Both the position numbers and the translations under genes were made by a program. 64,000 nt of DNA from Gluconacetobacter entanii (lineage in GTDB: Bacteria > Pseudomonadota > Alphaproteobacteria > Acetobacterales > Acetobacteraceae), in NCBI RefSeq assembly GCF_003206495.1, contig NZ_NKUF01000003.1:1-64000 (forward strand). Reading direction: 5' to 3'. Of the stretch, positions 47,060 through 56,245 are shown piece after piece. How positions within the stretch are numbered: position 1 is the first letter of the stretch; each line of letters begins with the position of its first letter. A model generated the notes under the pieces. That model had not been told where the DNA came from. It ran no database searches and saw nothing but the letters and a program-made list of their open reading frames with translations.

Positions 47060-48274
47060 ATGACATCATGCGTGCAGGCAGGTGGTCCCCACATGGCCAT
47101 CACCCCGCCGGACGGTGCGGAGGTCCCCCGTCCCGCCGGGGTGTCCGCCCCCACATCAGGGGCGGGTGTGACGGGCGTCAGCGCGCCACGGGTGCGCGAC
47201 CATCGCGTGGACGCCCTGCGTGGCGTGGCGCTGCTGATGATGTGCATCGACCATATCCCGCAGGATGTCCTCAACCGCTTTACCATGCGCAATGTCGGTT
47301 TTGCCGACGCGGCGGAGGTGTTCGTGCTGCTGGCGGGCTATGCGTCGTGGCTGGCCTATGGCCGGGCATTTTCGCGCCAGCCATGGCAGGGCGTGGTCGA
47401 ACGCATCGTGCGCCGGTGCGGGCGGCTTTATGTTTTCCAGACGCTGATGGCGGTGGTGACGATCGCGACCATCCGGCTGTGGCGGCAGTACTGGCCCGTG
47501 CCGGTCGATTTCCTCGAACCCGAACTGGCGCATGGGCTGGATTCCCTGTGGCGGGTGATGCTGCTGCAGGCGCTGCCGGGCAACCTCAATATCCTGCCGC
47601 TCTATATCGTGCTGCTCGGGGTGTTCGCGCCGCTATGCTGGGTGCTGCGCCGGGTGGGGCCGTGGCCCGTCCTTGCGGCCAGCGGCGCGCTGTGGGCGGT
47701 GGTCAATTTCGACCCGTCGCTCAATTTCCCCAACTGGCTGGACCCGGACGGGTGGTATTTCGACCCGCTGGCGTGGCAGTTCCTGTTCGTGCTGGGCGCG
47801 TGTGCGTCCATCCTTGCGGGCCGGCATGGCGGCAGCCTGCCGCGCTGGCGGGTGCTGGCGGCGGCGTGCTGGGCCTATCTGGTGTTTTCGGCGGTGGAAT
47901 CATTCCCGTGGATGGACTGGGGCCTGCCGGACGTGCGGCCCATGGCCACGCCATGGACGGACAAGATGGTGCTCTCCCCGCTGCGGCTGCTCGATGTGCT
48001 GTGCCTGTTCTACCTTGTGCAGTCCTCCACGCTGGCGACGCGCTGGGCGCAGGGACGTGTGGGGCAGTTGATGGCGATGTTCGGCCGCCATTCGCTGGAG
48101 GTGTTCACCCTTGGCACCATCATCGACCTGTACGGGCGGCTGGTCTTCACCAGCTTTGGCGTCGTCTGGGGCATGCAGGTTGCGATCAACGTGGTGGGGT
48201 TCGCGCTGCTGTGGAGCATGACGCGCGAACTGGACCGCAGGCGTGCGCTGGCCCGGGCCGCGCGCAGGGCGTGA
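47060..48274 (+). CDS. opgC: OpgC-type membrane acyltransferase
   Basis: 404 residues with about ten membrane helices. Matches OpgC: DHRVDALRGVALLMMCIDHIPQDVLNRFTMRNVGFADAAEVFVLLAGYASWLAYG at the N-terminus, LLQALPGNLNILPLYIVLLGVFA and MFGRHSLEVFTLGTIIDLYGRL near the C-terminus. OpgC adds succinyl (or related acyl) groups to osmoregulated periplasmic glucans. The partner genes opgG and opgH are 6-7 kb downstream. Start ATG 47060 or 47093. The 248 bases upstream (46812-47059) hold no other gene that I see. Confidence 0.9.
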   Translation: MTSCVQAGGPHMAITPPDGAEVPRPAGVSAPTSGAGVTGVSAPRVRDHRVDALRGVALLMMCIDHIPQDVLNRFTMRNVGFADAAEVFVLLAGYASWLAYGRAFSRQPWQGVVERIVRRCGRLYVFQTLMAVVTIATIRLWRQYWPVPVDFLEPELAHGLDSLWRVMLLQALPGNLNILPLYIVLLGVFAPLCWVLRRVGPWPVLAASGALWAVVNFDPSLNFPNWLDPDGWYFDPLAWQFLFVLGACASILAGRHGGSLPRWRVLAAACWAYLVFSAVESFPWMDWGLPDVRPMATPWTDKMVLSPLRLLDVLCLFYLVQSSTLATRWAQGRVGQLMAMFGRHSLEVFTLGTIIDLYGRLVFTSFGVVWGMQVAINVVGFALLWSMTRELDRRRALARAARRA

Positions 48275-48319
48275 ATGTCGTGTAGGATGGATATGACACA
48301 GGCAACGAAGGGAACGATC

Positions 48320-49012
48320 ATGACGGATACGACAGGGACGGATGCGGCCGGGGCGGATGTGCTGCCCCGCCTGACGCGCCTGCTGCGTGATGGGAAGGGC
48401 GTGCGGATCGCCCTGTTCGGGTCCTCCACCATCGAAGGGGTGGGGGCAAGCACGCCCGCCCATGCCCTGCCCGCCATCATGCATGCCGTCCTGGCCCCGT
48501 TCGCGCCCGGCGGGGTGGAGGTCATCGGCCATGGCGTGGGCGGCGACGATGCGGAGGCGATGCACGCCCGCGTGGGCGGCATGCTGGCGGACCGGCCCGA
48601 CCTGATCGTGTGGCAGACCGGCAGCAACGACCCGCTCAGGGGGGATGATGTCGGTGCTTTCATCGCGCGCACCCGCGACGACCTGGCCCAGATGCGTGCG
48701 TCGGGCGCGGATGTCGTGCTGATGGACCAGCAATACTGCCCGGTGCTGGAAACCTGCCCGGCCTTTCCCGCGTTTCGTGAAGCAGTGCACCACATCGCGC
48801 AACAGGACCATGTGCCGCTGTTCACGCGGTATGTGCGGATGAAGTCATGGTGCGCGGAACTGGGGCTGGAGCCTGTGGCGCTGTCGCCTGACGGGCTGCA
48901 CCTGAACGACCGGGGCTACCGCCTGCTGGGCGAGGCGCTGGCGGCGTGGCTTATTGAACTGACGGGGCTGCCGGGAGGTGTCGCGTCATGTTATCAGGGT
49001 GACGGGGCGTGA
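48320..49012 (+). CDS. SGNH/GDSL-type hydrolase
   Basis: 230 residues from ATG 48320, with AAGGGAA 5 bases before. Block I is RIALFGSSTIEGVGAS (GSS in place of GDS), block III is QTGSNDPL and block V is DGLHLNDRGYRLLG with the Asp-x-x-His pair. The catalytic Ser, Asn, Asp and His are thus all present. Such enzymes deacylate lipids, sugars or peptides. No signal peptide is obvious. It sits 45 bases after opgC, where it might remove acyl groups from glucans, but that is only positional inference. Confidence 0.85.
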   Translation: MTDTTGTDAAGADVLPRLTRLLRDGKGVRIALFGSSTIEGVGASTPAHALPAIMHAVLAPFAPGGVEVIGHGVGGDDAEAMHARVGGMLADRPDLIVWQTGSNDPLRGDDVGAFIARTRDDLAQMRASGADVVLMDQQYCPVLETCPAFPAFREAVHHIAQQDHVPLFTRYVRMKSWCAELGLEPVALSPDGLHLNDRGYRLLGEALAAWLIELTGLPGGVASCYQGDGA

Positions 49013-49080
49013 CATTCGCCCCGCCCGCCGCAATGGTGTAAATGCTCAGGCCCAGTCCAGATCAGGAAGCAACCAGCCAC

Positions 49081-50679
49081 ATGCCCGACCACGTTTCCGC
49101 TTTTTCCAGATCCAGTGCCGCCTTGGGCATGGGGGCCGCATTGCTGGCGATGGCGACGGCGCGGGCATACGCGCTGCCGCCCGCCGCCACCGTCGCGCCA
49201 CCACCGGCGGCCGCGCATGTCACGCCCGTCAGCGATCCCGTGCGCCTGCCCGCGCCGGGCCATGACACGCCCGACAGCTTTGCCGACCTTGCGGCGCGGC
49301 TTCTGCCCGCGGTCGTCAATGTCTCCACCACCGAGATGGTGCGTCCCGGTGATGAAGACGATGACGGTGACGAAGGCGACAGCAGCCCGCAGATCCCCAA
49401 TTTCCCCGAGGGCTCCCCGTTCGAGAAGTTCTTCCACGACTTCATGAACCGGCAGAACACCCCCAACGCGCCACCGCGCAAGATGCAGGCGCTGGGGTCG
49501 GGCTTCATCATCGACCCCGCCGGGATCGTCGTGACGAACAACCATGTCGTGCGCAATGCCGAACAGATCACGGTGACGCTGCAGGACAATACGGTGCTCA
49601 AGGCGCACCTGCTGGGCCATGACGACCGCACCGACCTTGCCGTGCTGAAGGTTGACAGCCCCAAGCCGCTGCCCGCCGTGCCGTTCGGCGACAGCGACCA
49701 TGCGCGCGTGGGCGACTGGGTGCTGGCGATCGGCAACCCGTTCGGCCTGTCGGGCACCGTCACGGCGGGGATCATCTCCTCCCGCGGGCGCAATATCGAA
49801 CAGGGCCCGTATGACGATTTCATCCAGACCGACGCCCCGATCAACAAGGGCAATTCGGGTGGGCCGCTGTTCAACCTGCATGGCGACGTGATCGGGATCA
49901 ACACGGCCATCTTCTCGCCCTCCGGCGGGTCGATCGGCATCGGCTTCGCCATCCCCTCGGCCGAGGCGCAGGGCATCATCGAACAGTTGCGCAAGCACGG
50001 GAAGGTGTCGCGCGGGTGGATCGGCGTGCGTATCCAGGACGTGACGCAGGACATCGCCGATGGGCTGGGCCTGAAAAGCGCGCATGGCGCCCTGATCGCC
50101 GGGGTGGAGGCCAAGGGCCCGGCCGCTGCCGCGCACCTGCAGACCGGCGACGTGATCGTGACGCTGGATGGCAAGGACATCGACGGCCGCGCCCTGCCGC
50201 GCCTTGTTGCACAGCTTCCGGCCGGAAGTGTCGCGCATCTGGGCATCGTGCGCCATGACCATCCGATGAATGTCACCATCACCATCGGCGCCCTGCCGGA
50301 GGAAAAGACCGACAAAGCCGATGGCAAGCCCGCGCAGAAAGCCCCCGCAAGCGGCAGCATGGCGGTCGCGGGCCTTGGCTTCACCGTGGGGGCGATCGAC
50401 GATATCGCGCGCCAGAAATACAACATGCCCGAAGGCCAGAAGGGCGTTGTCGTGACCGGCGTGACCGATGACAGTCCCGCCGCCGAACGCGGCCTGCGCA
50501 CGGGCGATGTCATTACCGAGGTCCAGCAGGCCACCGTCAGCACGCCTGCCGAACTGAAGCACCAGATCGACCTTGTCCGCGCGCAGAAGCGCCGCACCGT
50601 GCTGTTCCTTGTGCAGAACAGCGACGGCCTGCGCTGGGTGCCGTTCCCGCTGGCTGAATCGGGCGCACACCCCGATTGA
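49081..50679 (+). CDS. DegP/HtrA-family periplasmic serine protease
   Basis: About 532 residues. A signal peptide (LGMGAALLAMATARAYA) precedes a proline-rich stretch and the trypsin-like domain with His155 (TNNHVV), Asp185 (DRTDLAV) and Ser259 (NKGNSGGPLF). Two PDZ domains follow (about 360-430 and 455-530; GWIGVRIQDV and GVVVTGVTDDSPAAERGL). It degrades or refolds damaged envelope proteins. An acidic insert DEDDDGDEGD lies before the protease core. Start ATG 49081 or 49042. Confidence 0.95.
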   Translation: MPDHVSAFSRSSAALGMGAALLAMATARAYALPPAATVAPPPAAAHVTPVSDPVRLPAPGHDTPDSFADLAARLLPAVVNVSTTEMVRPGDEDDDGDEGDSSPQIPNFPEGSPFEKFFHDFMNRQNTPNAPPRKMQALGSGFIIDPAGIVVTNNHVVRNAEQITVTLQDNTVLKAHLLGHDDRTDLAVLKVDSPKPLPAVPFGDSDHARVGDWVLAIGNPFGLSGTVTAGIISSRGRNIEQGPYDDFIQTDAPINKGNSGGPLFNLHGDVIGINTAIFSPSGGSIGIGFAIPSAEAQGIIEQLRKHGKVSRGWIGVRIQDVTQDIADGLGLKSAHGALIAGVEAKGPAAAAHLQTGDVIVTLDGKDIDGRALPRLVAQLPAGSVAHLGIVRHDHPMNVTITIGALPEEKTDKADGKPAQKAPASGSMAVAGLGFTVGAIDDIARQKYNMPEGQKGVVVTGVTDDSPAAERGLRTGDVITEVQQATVSTPAELKHQIDLVRAQKRRTVLFLVQNSDGLRWVPFPLAESGAHPD

Positions 50680-51767
50680 TGGCAGGTCCCGTTTTTTCTT
50701 ACGCGCGTAATGTCTTCATCGCGGCGGGTGGCACCTGGCGGCAGGTCGTGCGCATGGTCGTCTCGCTCATCGGGTCGGGGGTTGTCGCCCATCTGGTGCA
50801 CCTGCAGGAACCGGTCTGGGCGCTGATCACCTCGGTCGTGGTGATTACGCAGAGCCGGATGACACAGACGCTGTCCACCGGGCAGGACCAGATCGTCGGC
50901 ACCCTGATCGGGGCATCGGCCGGGATTTCCGCCATTGCGATGGAACAGTGGCTGTTCTGGCCCACGGACCTTGTGTTCTGGGTCATGCTGATGCCTGTCG
51001 CGGTGCTGGCGGCGGCGCGGCCCAAGATGCGCGTCGCGGTCATCACGTTGATGGTGGTGCTGCTGTTCCCCGGCAATGGCGCGCCGTTCGCACGGCCGTT
51101 CGACCGCATCGCCTCCATCATGATCGGGGTGGTGGTGTCGTTCGTCGTCTCCTTCTTCGTGCTGCGCAACGAGGCCCGGCGCGAGGTACTGCGCAATTCG
51201 GCGCTGTTGCTGCGGCAGGTGTCGGCGCTGCTGGAACTGGCGCTGCACCAGCATCCCGACAGTGACGCGGTCGCCGCGATCGATGACAGATGCCGATCCC
51301 TGCTGCAGGACCTCAATGACGGGGTGAAGGAGGCGGAGGTCGAACATCCCGGGTCACTGGCGCGGCATGACCCGCTGGTGATGCGTCTGCCGGGGCTCCT
51401 GCGCAAGCTGCGCGCGGATGCGGTCTTTGTCGCGCGCGCCGCCGTGGAGGGGCAGACCGCAAGCACCGGCGACATCCTGCGCAGCGAGCGCGAGGTCCTG
51501 TCCCATGTGCTGGGGCAACTGGCCGACCGGTGCGACCTTGCCGCGACACGCGGGCGGGGCAAGCCCCTGCCGGACGAGGGAGTGGAGGATGTCCTGTCGC
51601 AGATCCACCAGCCCGGGCCCCACTGGACGCCGGTGATGTGTTTCGCCATCGGCCTGCTGCATACCGACATGACGGTCCTGATCCGCAATGTCTGGGCCGA
51701 CGGGCGCACGGACGAAGGTGCGCCGCCGCCGGACGCACCCCATGGCGGCGTGGCGCATGTCGGCTAG
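50679..51767 (+). CDS. FUSC/aromatic-acid-exporter-like membrane protein
   Basis: 362 residues. The N-terminal half has about six membrane segments with the pattern VVRMVVSLIGSGVVAHLVHLQEPVWALITSVVVITQSRMTQTLSTGQDQIVGTLIGASAGISA and AVITLMVVLLFP, as in FUSC/ArAE (YccS, AaeB) proteins. The C-terminal half is a soluble helical domain. Such proteins export aromatic acids or related compounds. Its ATG shares the last base of the htrA stop. Start at 50679. Substrate unknown. Confidence 0.83.
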   Translation: MAGPVFSYARNVFIAAGGTWRQVVRMVVSLIGSGVVAHLVHLQEPVWALITSVVVITQSRMTQTLSTGQDQIVGTLIGASAGISAIAMEQWLFWPTDLVFWVMLMPVAVLAAARPKMRVAVITLMVVLLFPGNGAPFARPFDRIASIMIGVVVSFVVSFFVLRNEARREVLRNSALLLRQVSALLELALHQHPDSDAVAAIDDRCRSLLQDLNDGVKEAEVEHPGSLARHDPLVMRLPGLLRKLRADAVFVARAAVEGQTASTGDILRSEREVLSHVLGQLADRCDLAATRGRGKPLPDEGVEDVLSQIHQPGPHWTPVMCFAIGLLHTDMTVLIRNVWADGRTDEGAPPPDAPHGGVAHVG

Positions 51768-51987
51768 GCCCCCGGCGTCGCGGCAGGGTGGTTCCATCCC
51801 ACGATAATTGTTGCATATTCTGGACATGTTTCAGGTTTATGTCAGATTGCATGGCACCAACGGCATGCTGGCGCGTTGGTATCCGTAATGTCCCGGTGGG
51901 CATGCGCCTGCAGGCGCGTGCCTGCGTGATCGCCATGCCTTGCGGTTACGGGAATGGATCAACCTTCACAGGAGTCTGGACATCACC

Positions 51988-53451
51988 ATGCTGAACAAAG
52001 CGATTCTTGGAAACCTTCCCGAAGGTGTGCGTGGACCGGAATACGATCCGGCGACACTGACGCCAGGAATCGTGCATTTCGGGGTTGGCAATTTCTTTCG
52101 CGCGCATGAGGCATGGTACGTCGAACGCTGCCTTGACCGGGGGAAGCCGGGGCCGTGTGGGATCGTGGGCGTCGGCCTGACATCAGGCGCGCGCAGCGAA
52201 CGCAAGGCCGAGACATTCCGTGCGCAGGACGGGTTGTATTCCCTGACGGAAGTGGAGGCGGATGGCACGCGTTCCGTCCGGGTCATCGGGGTGCTGCGCG
52301 ATTACCTGCTGGCCCCGGCGGACCCGCAGGCGGTGCTGGCGCGCCTGTGCGATCCCGCCATCCGCATCGTCAGCATGACCATCACCGAAGGCGGCTACAA
52401 CATCGACGAGGAAACCGGCGAATTCCGCATCGACAATCCCCGGGTGGAGGCCGACCTTGCCAATCCGCAGGCCCCGGCCACGGTGTTCGGGTTCGTGGTG
52501 GAGGCCCTGCGCCGCAGGCGTGCGGCCGGGACGGGGCCGTTCACGGTGATGTCGTGCGACAACCTGCGCCATAACGGGCAGGTCGCCCGCACGGCCTTCG
52601 TCGGCTATGCCCGTGCCTATGACCCGGACCTTGCACAGTGGATCGAGGCCAACGTGACCTTCCCGTGCAGCATGGTGGACCGCATCACCCCCAGCGTGGA
52701 TGGCGCCATGCGCGACCTGCTGAACCGTGAAAGTGGTCTGGATGATGCGCTGCCGGTCCTTGCGGAGGGGTTCAGCCAGTGGGTGCTCGAGGACAGTTTC
52801 TGCGCCGGGCGTCCCGCGCTGGAGACGGCGGGGGTGCAGTTCGTCAGCGACGTGACCGGGTATGAACAGGTGAAGGTCCGGATGCTCAACGCCGCGCATG
52901 TGACGCTTGGCGCGCTGGGCCTCCTGCTGGGCTATCGCTATGTCCATGACGCGATTGCGGATGCGGACCTGCACCGCTTCATCAATGCCTACCTGCAGAA
53001 GGACGTCATGACGCAGATCCATGCGCCGCAGGGGCTGGACCTTGACGCCTATCGCCGCCAGGTCATCAGCAGGTTTTCCAACCGTGCGGTGGCGGATACG
53101 CTGCTGCGGATCTGCAGCGATGGCGCGTCGAAATCGCAGGTTTTCTGGACCGATACGGTGCGTCGCTCGCTCCAGTCGGGTCATGACCTGTCGCGCATCG
53201 CCTTCGGCCTTGCCGCCTATCTGGAAATGCTGCGCGGCAGCAGTGAAAAGGGGGACACCTATACCCCGCTGGAGCCAACCCTGACGGAAGGGCAGGTCGC
53301 GCTGGCCCGTGATCCCGATTTTGCCGCGGCCCTTGCGCTGCCGGCGTTCGACGGGTGGCGTGATGTGCAGACACCGGAACTGACGCAGGCGATCGTTGCG
53401 GCACGCAGGGCGATCCGCGAACATGGCGTCCGTGCCAGCCTGCCGGACTGA
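51988..53451 (+). CDS. Mannitol/polyol dehydrogenase (PSLDR family)
   Basis: 487 residues, the normal length of long-chain mannitol 2-dehydrogenases. The N-terminal Rossmann part has IVHFGVGNFFRAHEAWYVERCL; the catalytic block is KVRMLNAAHVTLG with Lys296, Asn301 and His304 as in Pseudomonas fluorescens MDH. IDNPRVEADLANPQAPATVFG and PFTVMSCDNLRHNG are further family motifs. It oxidises mannitol (or a similar polyol) to fructose with NAD(P) in the cytosol. A polyol-type MFS gene lies 6 kb away. Start ATG 51988 after CACAGGAG. Confidence 0.95.
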   Translation: MLNKAILGNLPEGVRGPEYDPATLTPGIVHFGVGNFFRAHEAWYVERCLDRGKPGPCGIVGVGLTSGARSERKAETFRAQDGLYSLTEVEADGTRSVRVIGVLRDYLLAPADPQAVLARLCDPAIRIVSMTITEGGYNIDEETGEFRIDNPRVEADLANPQAPATVFGFVVEALRRRRAAGTGPFTVMSCDNLRHNGQVARTAFVGYARAYDPDLAQWIEANVTFPCSMVDRITPSVDGAMRDLLNRESGLDDALPVLAEGFSQWVLEDSFCAGRPALETAGVQFVSDVTGYEQVKVRMLNAAHVTLGALGLLLGYRYVHDAIADADLHRFINAYLQKDVMTQIHAPQGLDLDAYRRQVISRFSNRAVADTLLRICSDGASKSQVFWTDTVRRSLQSGHDLSRIAFGLAAYLEMLRGSSEKGDTYTPLEPTLTEGQVALARDPDFAAALALPAFDGWRDVQTPELTQAIVAARRAIREHGVRASLPD

Positions 53452-53462
53452 GGCGTAAGCAA

Positions 53463-53553
53463 CTTTATCAGCAGAAATTTCTGGTAAAGCTCCTGATCTG
53501 AAAGGCTTCAGGGAACGCTGACTTTCTGGATCAAGGGCCGGCATCCGGAAATT
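53463..53553. repeat. Dispersed repeat, copy H (decayed)
   Basis: GCAGAAATTTCTGGTAAAGC, then CTTCAGGGAACGCTGAC and CCGGCATCCGGAAATTC follow the order of the complete copy at 27122 but with many changes. It lies between the convergent mannitol dehydrogenase and GNAT genes. Confidence 0.55.
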
Positions 53554-53592
53554 CGCAGGACTTTTACCCGCGTGCTGTCCCGGACGGATGTT

Positions 53593-54105
53593 TCACGACC
53601 CCACATCCGGGACGGCGCGCGACAGGTGCATGGCCCCATCGCCGTAGGACGCGGCGGCCCCCGCATCGGAGGGGACGGGCGCAAAACCCTGCCGCCGCCA
53701 GAATCCCACGGCCTGCCCCGTCGCCATCAGCGCGATGCGGTGCAGCCCCGCCCGGCGCGCAGCATGTTCCACCAGGGCAAGTGCACGGGTGGCCGCCCCC
53801 TGTCCACGCAGGGCCGGGGCAATGGCGATGTCATGGACATACCAGCAGTCGGGATCCGGTGGCAGCGCATGCAGCAGCGTGTTCAGGCGCGGCGGCGCAC
53901 GCAGGCGCCACGGGTGGCTCAGCAGGTATCCCGCCAGTCTCTTTCCATCTTCGTGCAGGCCAAGGCACCCGGCCGGGCACAGGGCGAGGCGTTCGGCGAA
54001 AACCGCCGCATCTTCGGGATAGGACGGATGGATCCGCCCTGCCAGCGCCTGTACATCTGGCAGGTCGGAATGGTACAGGGAACGCCATTGTGCTGTCATT
54101 TTCAC
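53593..54105 (-). CDS. GNAT-family N-acetyltransferase
   Basis: 170 residues. The acetyl-CoA-binding motif A is WYVHDIAIAPALRGQGAATRALALVEHAARRAGL (residues 88-121, with RGQGAA for the pyrophosphate), followed by GFWRRQGF, the usual motif B ending. Substrate unknown. It diverges from the ModE-like gene (125 bases apart). Confidence 0.88.
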   Translation of the reverse strand: MKMTAQWRSLYHSDLPDVQALAGRIHPSYPEDAAVFAERLALCPAGCLGLHEDGKRLAGYLLSHPWRLRAPPRLNTLLHALPPDPDCWYVHDIAIAPALRGQGAATRALALVEHAARRAGLHRIALMATGQAVGFWRRQGFAPVPSDAGAAASYGDGAMHLSRAVPDVGS

Positions 54106-54230
54106 CGTTGTGCGTATAGACGGGAAATATAATAAAACATTTCCTGGGCATTATTGGACGAGATAGTCATATTCCGGTAATTGATGGGCCGGCGTCCACC
54201 CTTATCCCAAGTGCAGGAGCACCTGACAGA

Positions 54231-54572
54231 ATGACGGATCTGCGTCTTACATTACGTATTGATGCCAATGGCAAACCCCTGCTCGGACATGGGAAGATCC
54301 GCCTTCTGGAACAGATCGAGGAAACGGGGTCCATCTCTGCCGCAGCACGGGCGATGGGCATGTCCTACCGCCGGGCGTGGCTTCTGGTGGAATCGATGAA
54401 CTCTGTTTTCGTGCACCCGCTTGTCGCCGCCCGCCCCGGTGGCGGTGGTGGGGCCGGCCTGTCGGAGGACGGGCACAAGGTACTGAAACTGTACCGGGAA
54501 ATAGAACAGCTTTCGCGTCAGGCGGCCGATGGGCCACTGGCGGAGATGTCGGGCATGTGTGAAGTGCCGTGA
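54231..54572 (+). CDS. ModE-like winged-helix regulator, DNA-binding domain only
   Basis: 113 residues. LRLTLRIDANGKPLLGHGKIRLLEQIEETGSISAAARAMGMSYRRAWLLVESMNSVF matches the N-terminal LysR-like winged helix of ModE. The C-terminal molybdate-binding TOBE pair is absent, so it senses molybdate through another protein or not at all. AGGAG lies 11 bases before the ATG. It is divergent from the GNAT gene; opgG starts about 130 bases downstream on the same strand. No molybdate transporter is near. Confidence 0.85.
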   Translation: MTDLRLTLRIDANGKPLLGHGKIRLLEQIEETGSISAAARAMGMSYRRAWLLVESMNSVFVHPLVAARPGGGGGAGLSEDGHKVLKLYREIEQLSRQAADGPLAEMSGMCEVP

Positions 54573-54700
54573 AAATGCCATGCCACGGACATAGGAGAAG
54601 GTAACTGGACTGCCATCGCGCGAAAACGGCGCGGATTCGATTGATAAAGAGGTCACCCGCAACCGCTTCGCGGTGGGCCGATAATGATAATGATCGGGGA

Positions 54701-56245
54701 ATGATTTCAGTGTTGCGACGTGATATTGTAAAGGCTGGAGCAGGTCTGTCGGTTCTCTCCCTTTTCGGCGGGATCGACGCACTTCGTGGCGCGCGTGCGG
54801 CGGATGCGCCGGATGCGGGCGTTTTTGACGATACAACCGTCCGACAGCTTGCGCATCGCCTGTCGCAACAGGCCTACCGCGCGCCGGAAGAAACGCTGCC
54901 CGCCGTCGTGCGGGACATGAATTTCGATCAGTTCACGTCCATCGCCTATCGACCCGAACAGGCCCTGTGGCACGGGGAAAACCTGGGGTTCGAGGTGGAA
55001 TTCTTCCCCCGTGGCTACCTCTACCGCCCCCGGATCGAGATGTACGAGGTGATCGACGGCAAGGCCGCCCCCGTGCCGTATTCGGCGGACCTGTTCACCT
55101 ATGGCAACCCGGCATTGCGGGTGGATGACAATATCGGCTTTTCGGGCCTGCGGATCCGCGCGCCCATCAATACGCCCGGCGTGATGGAGGAATTCTGCGT
55201 CTTCCTTGGCGCATCCTATTTCCGTGCGGTGGCCAAGGGGCAGACCTATGGCCTGTCGGCGCGTGGGTTCGCCGATGGCACGGGCGATCCCAAGGGGGAG
55301 GAATTCGCCCTGTTCCGTGCCTACTGGCTGGAAAAGCCGCGCTCCGGCGTGGACAGCGTGGTGCTGCATGCGCTGCTCGACAGTCCGTCGCTGACGGGGG
55401 CGTTCCGCTTCACCATCCGCCCGGGGGAGACGACGGTCTTTGACGTGCAGACCTATCTCTACCCGCGCAAGGAAATCCCGCAGTCGGGGATCGCGCCGCT
55501 GACGGGGATGTTCTATTTCGACGCCAACGACCGCAACCATGTCGATGACTGGCGCCCCGCCGCCCATGACAGCGAGGCGCTGTCGATGTGGACCGGCGGC
55601 GGGCAGCAGTTGTGGCGTCCACTGCGCAACCCGCAGGACCTGCAGTTCTCCGCCTTTGCCGATGTGCGCCCGCACGGGTTCGGCCTGATGCAGCGCAAGC
55701 GCGCCTTTGAGGATTTCGAGGACCTGGCGCTCAATTACGAAAAGCGGCCCTCCCTTTGGATCGAGCCGATCGGCGACTGGGGCGCGGGCAGCGTGGACCT
55801 GGTGGAAATCCCCACCCCGAACGAGGTCAACGACAATATCGTGTCCTTCTGGCGGCCGCGCGATGCGCTGGCGGCGGGGCATGAATATGCCTTCACCTAT
55901 CGCATGTACTGGGGATGGGACACGCCATGGCCCACGCATCTTGCCCGCATCTCCGCAACGCGGGTGGGGGCGTCCACGGATGGGTCGCATACCCGCTTCT
56001 TTGACATAGATTTCACGGGAGAGCCGTTCGCGAACCTTCCCAGGGACGCGAAATTCCATCTCCAGACCCGTACCTCCGCGGGCGAGATCCGCAATGTCGT
56101 GGTCGAACCGAACCCCGACATCCATGGCTGGCGCGCCACGTTCGAATTCGATCCAAAGGATGCGAAGATCGCCGAACTCGACTGCTCGCTGGCGAATGAC
56201 CAGGCGACCGTGTCGGAGGAATGGGTTTACCGATGGACGCCGTGA
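54701..56245 (+). CDS. opgG: Glucan biosynthesis protein OpgG/OpgD
   Basis: About 514 residues. The N-terminus (SVLRRDIVKAGAGLSVLSLFGG) has twin Arg and a short hydrophobic stretch, suggesting Tat export as in OpgD. The mature part shows ALWHGENLGFEVEFFPRGYLYRPRI, GFSGLRIRAPINTPGVMEEFCVFLGASYFRAVAKGQTYGLSARGFADG and WIEPIGDWGAGSVDLVEIPTPNEVNDNIVSFWRP, typical of MdoG/OpgG. It acts in the periplasm in building osmoregulated glucans. Start uncertain among ATG 54701, GTG 54710 or further upstream. Confidence 0.93.
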   Translation: MISVLRRDIVKAGAGLSVLSLFGGIDALRGARAADAPDAGVFDDTTVRQLAHRLSQQAYRAPEETLPAVVRDMNFDQFTSIAYRPEQALWHGENLGFEVEFFPRGYLYRPRIEMYEVIDGKAAPVPYSADLFTYGNPALRVDDNIGFSGLRIRAPINTPGVMEEFCVFLGASYFRAVAKGQTYGLSARGFADGTGDPKGEEFALFRAYWLEKPRSGVDSVVLHALLDSPSLTGAFRFTIRPGETTVFDVQTYLYPRKEIPQSGIAPLTGMFYFDANDRNHVDDWRPAAHDSEALSMWTGGGQQLWRPLRNPQDLQFSAFADVRPHGFGLMQRKRAFEDFEDLALNYEKRPSLWIEPIGDWGAGSVDLVEIPTPNEVNDNIVSFWRPRDALAAGHEYAFTYRMYWGWDTPWPTHLARISATRVGASTDGSHTRFFDIDFTGEPFANLPRDAKFHLQTRTSAGEIRNVVVEPNPDIHGWRATFEFDPKDAKIAELDCSLANDQATVSEEWVYRWTP

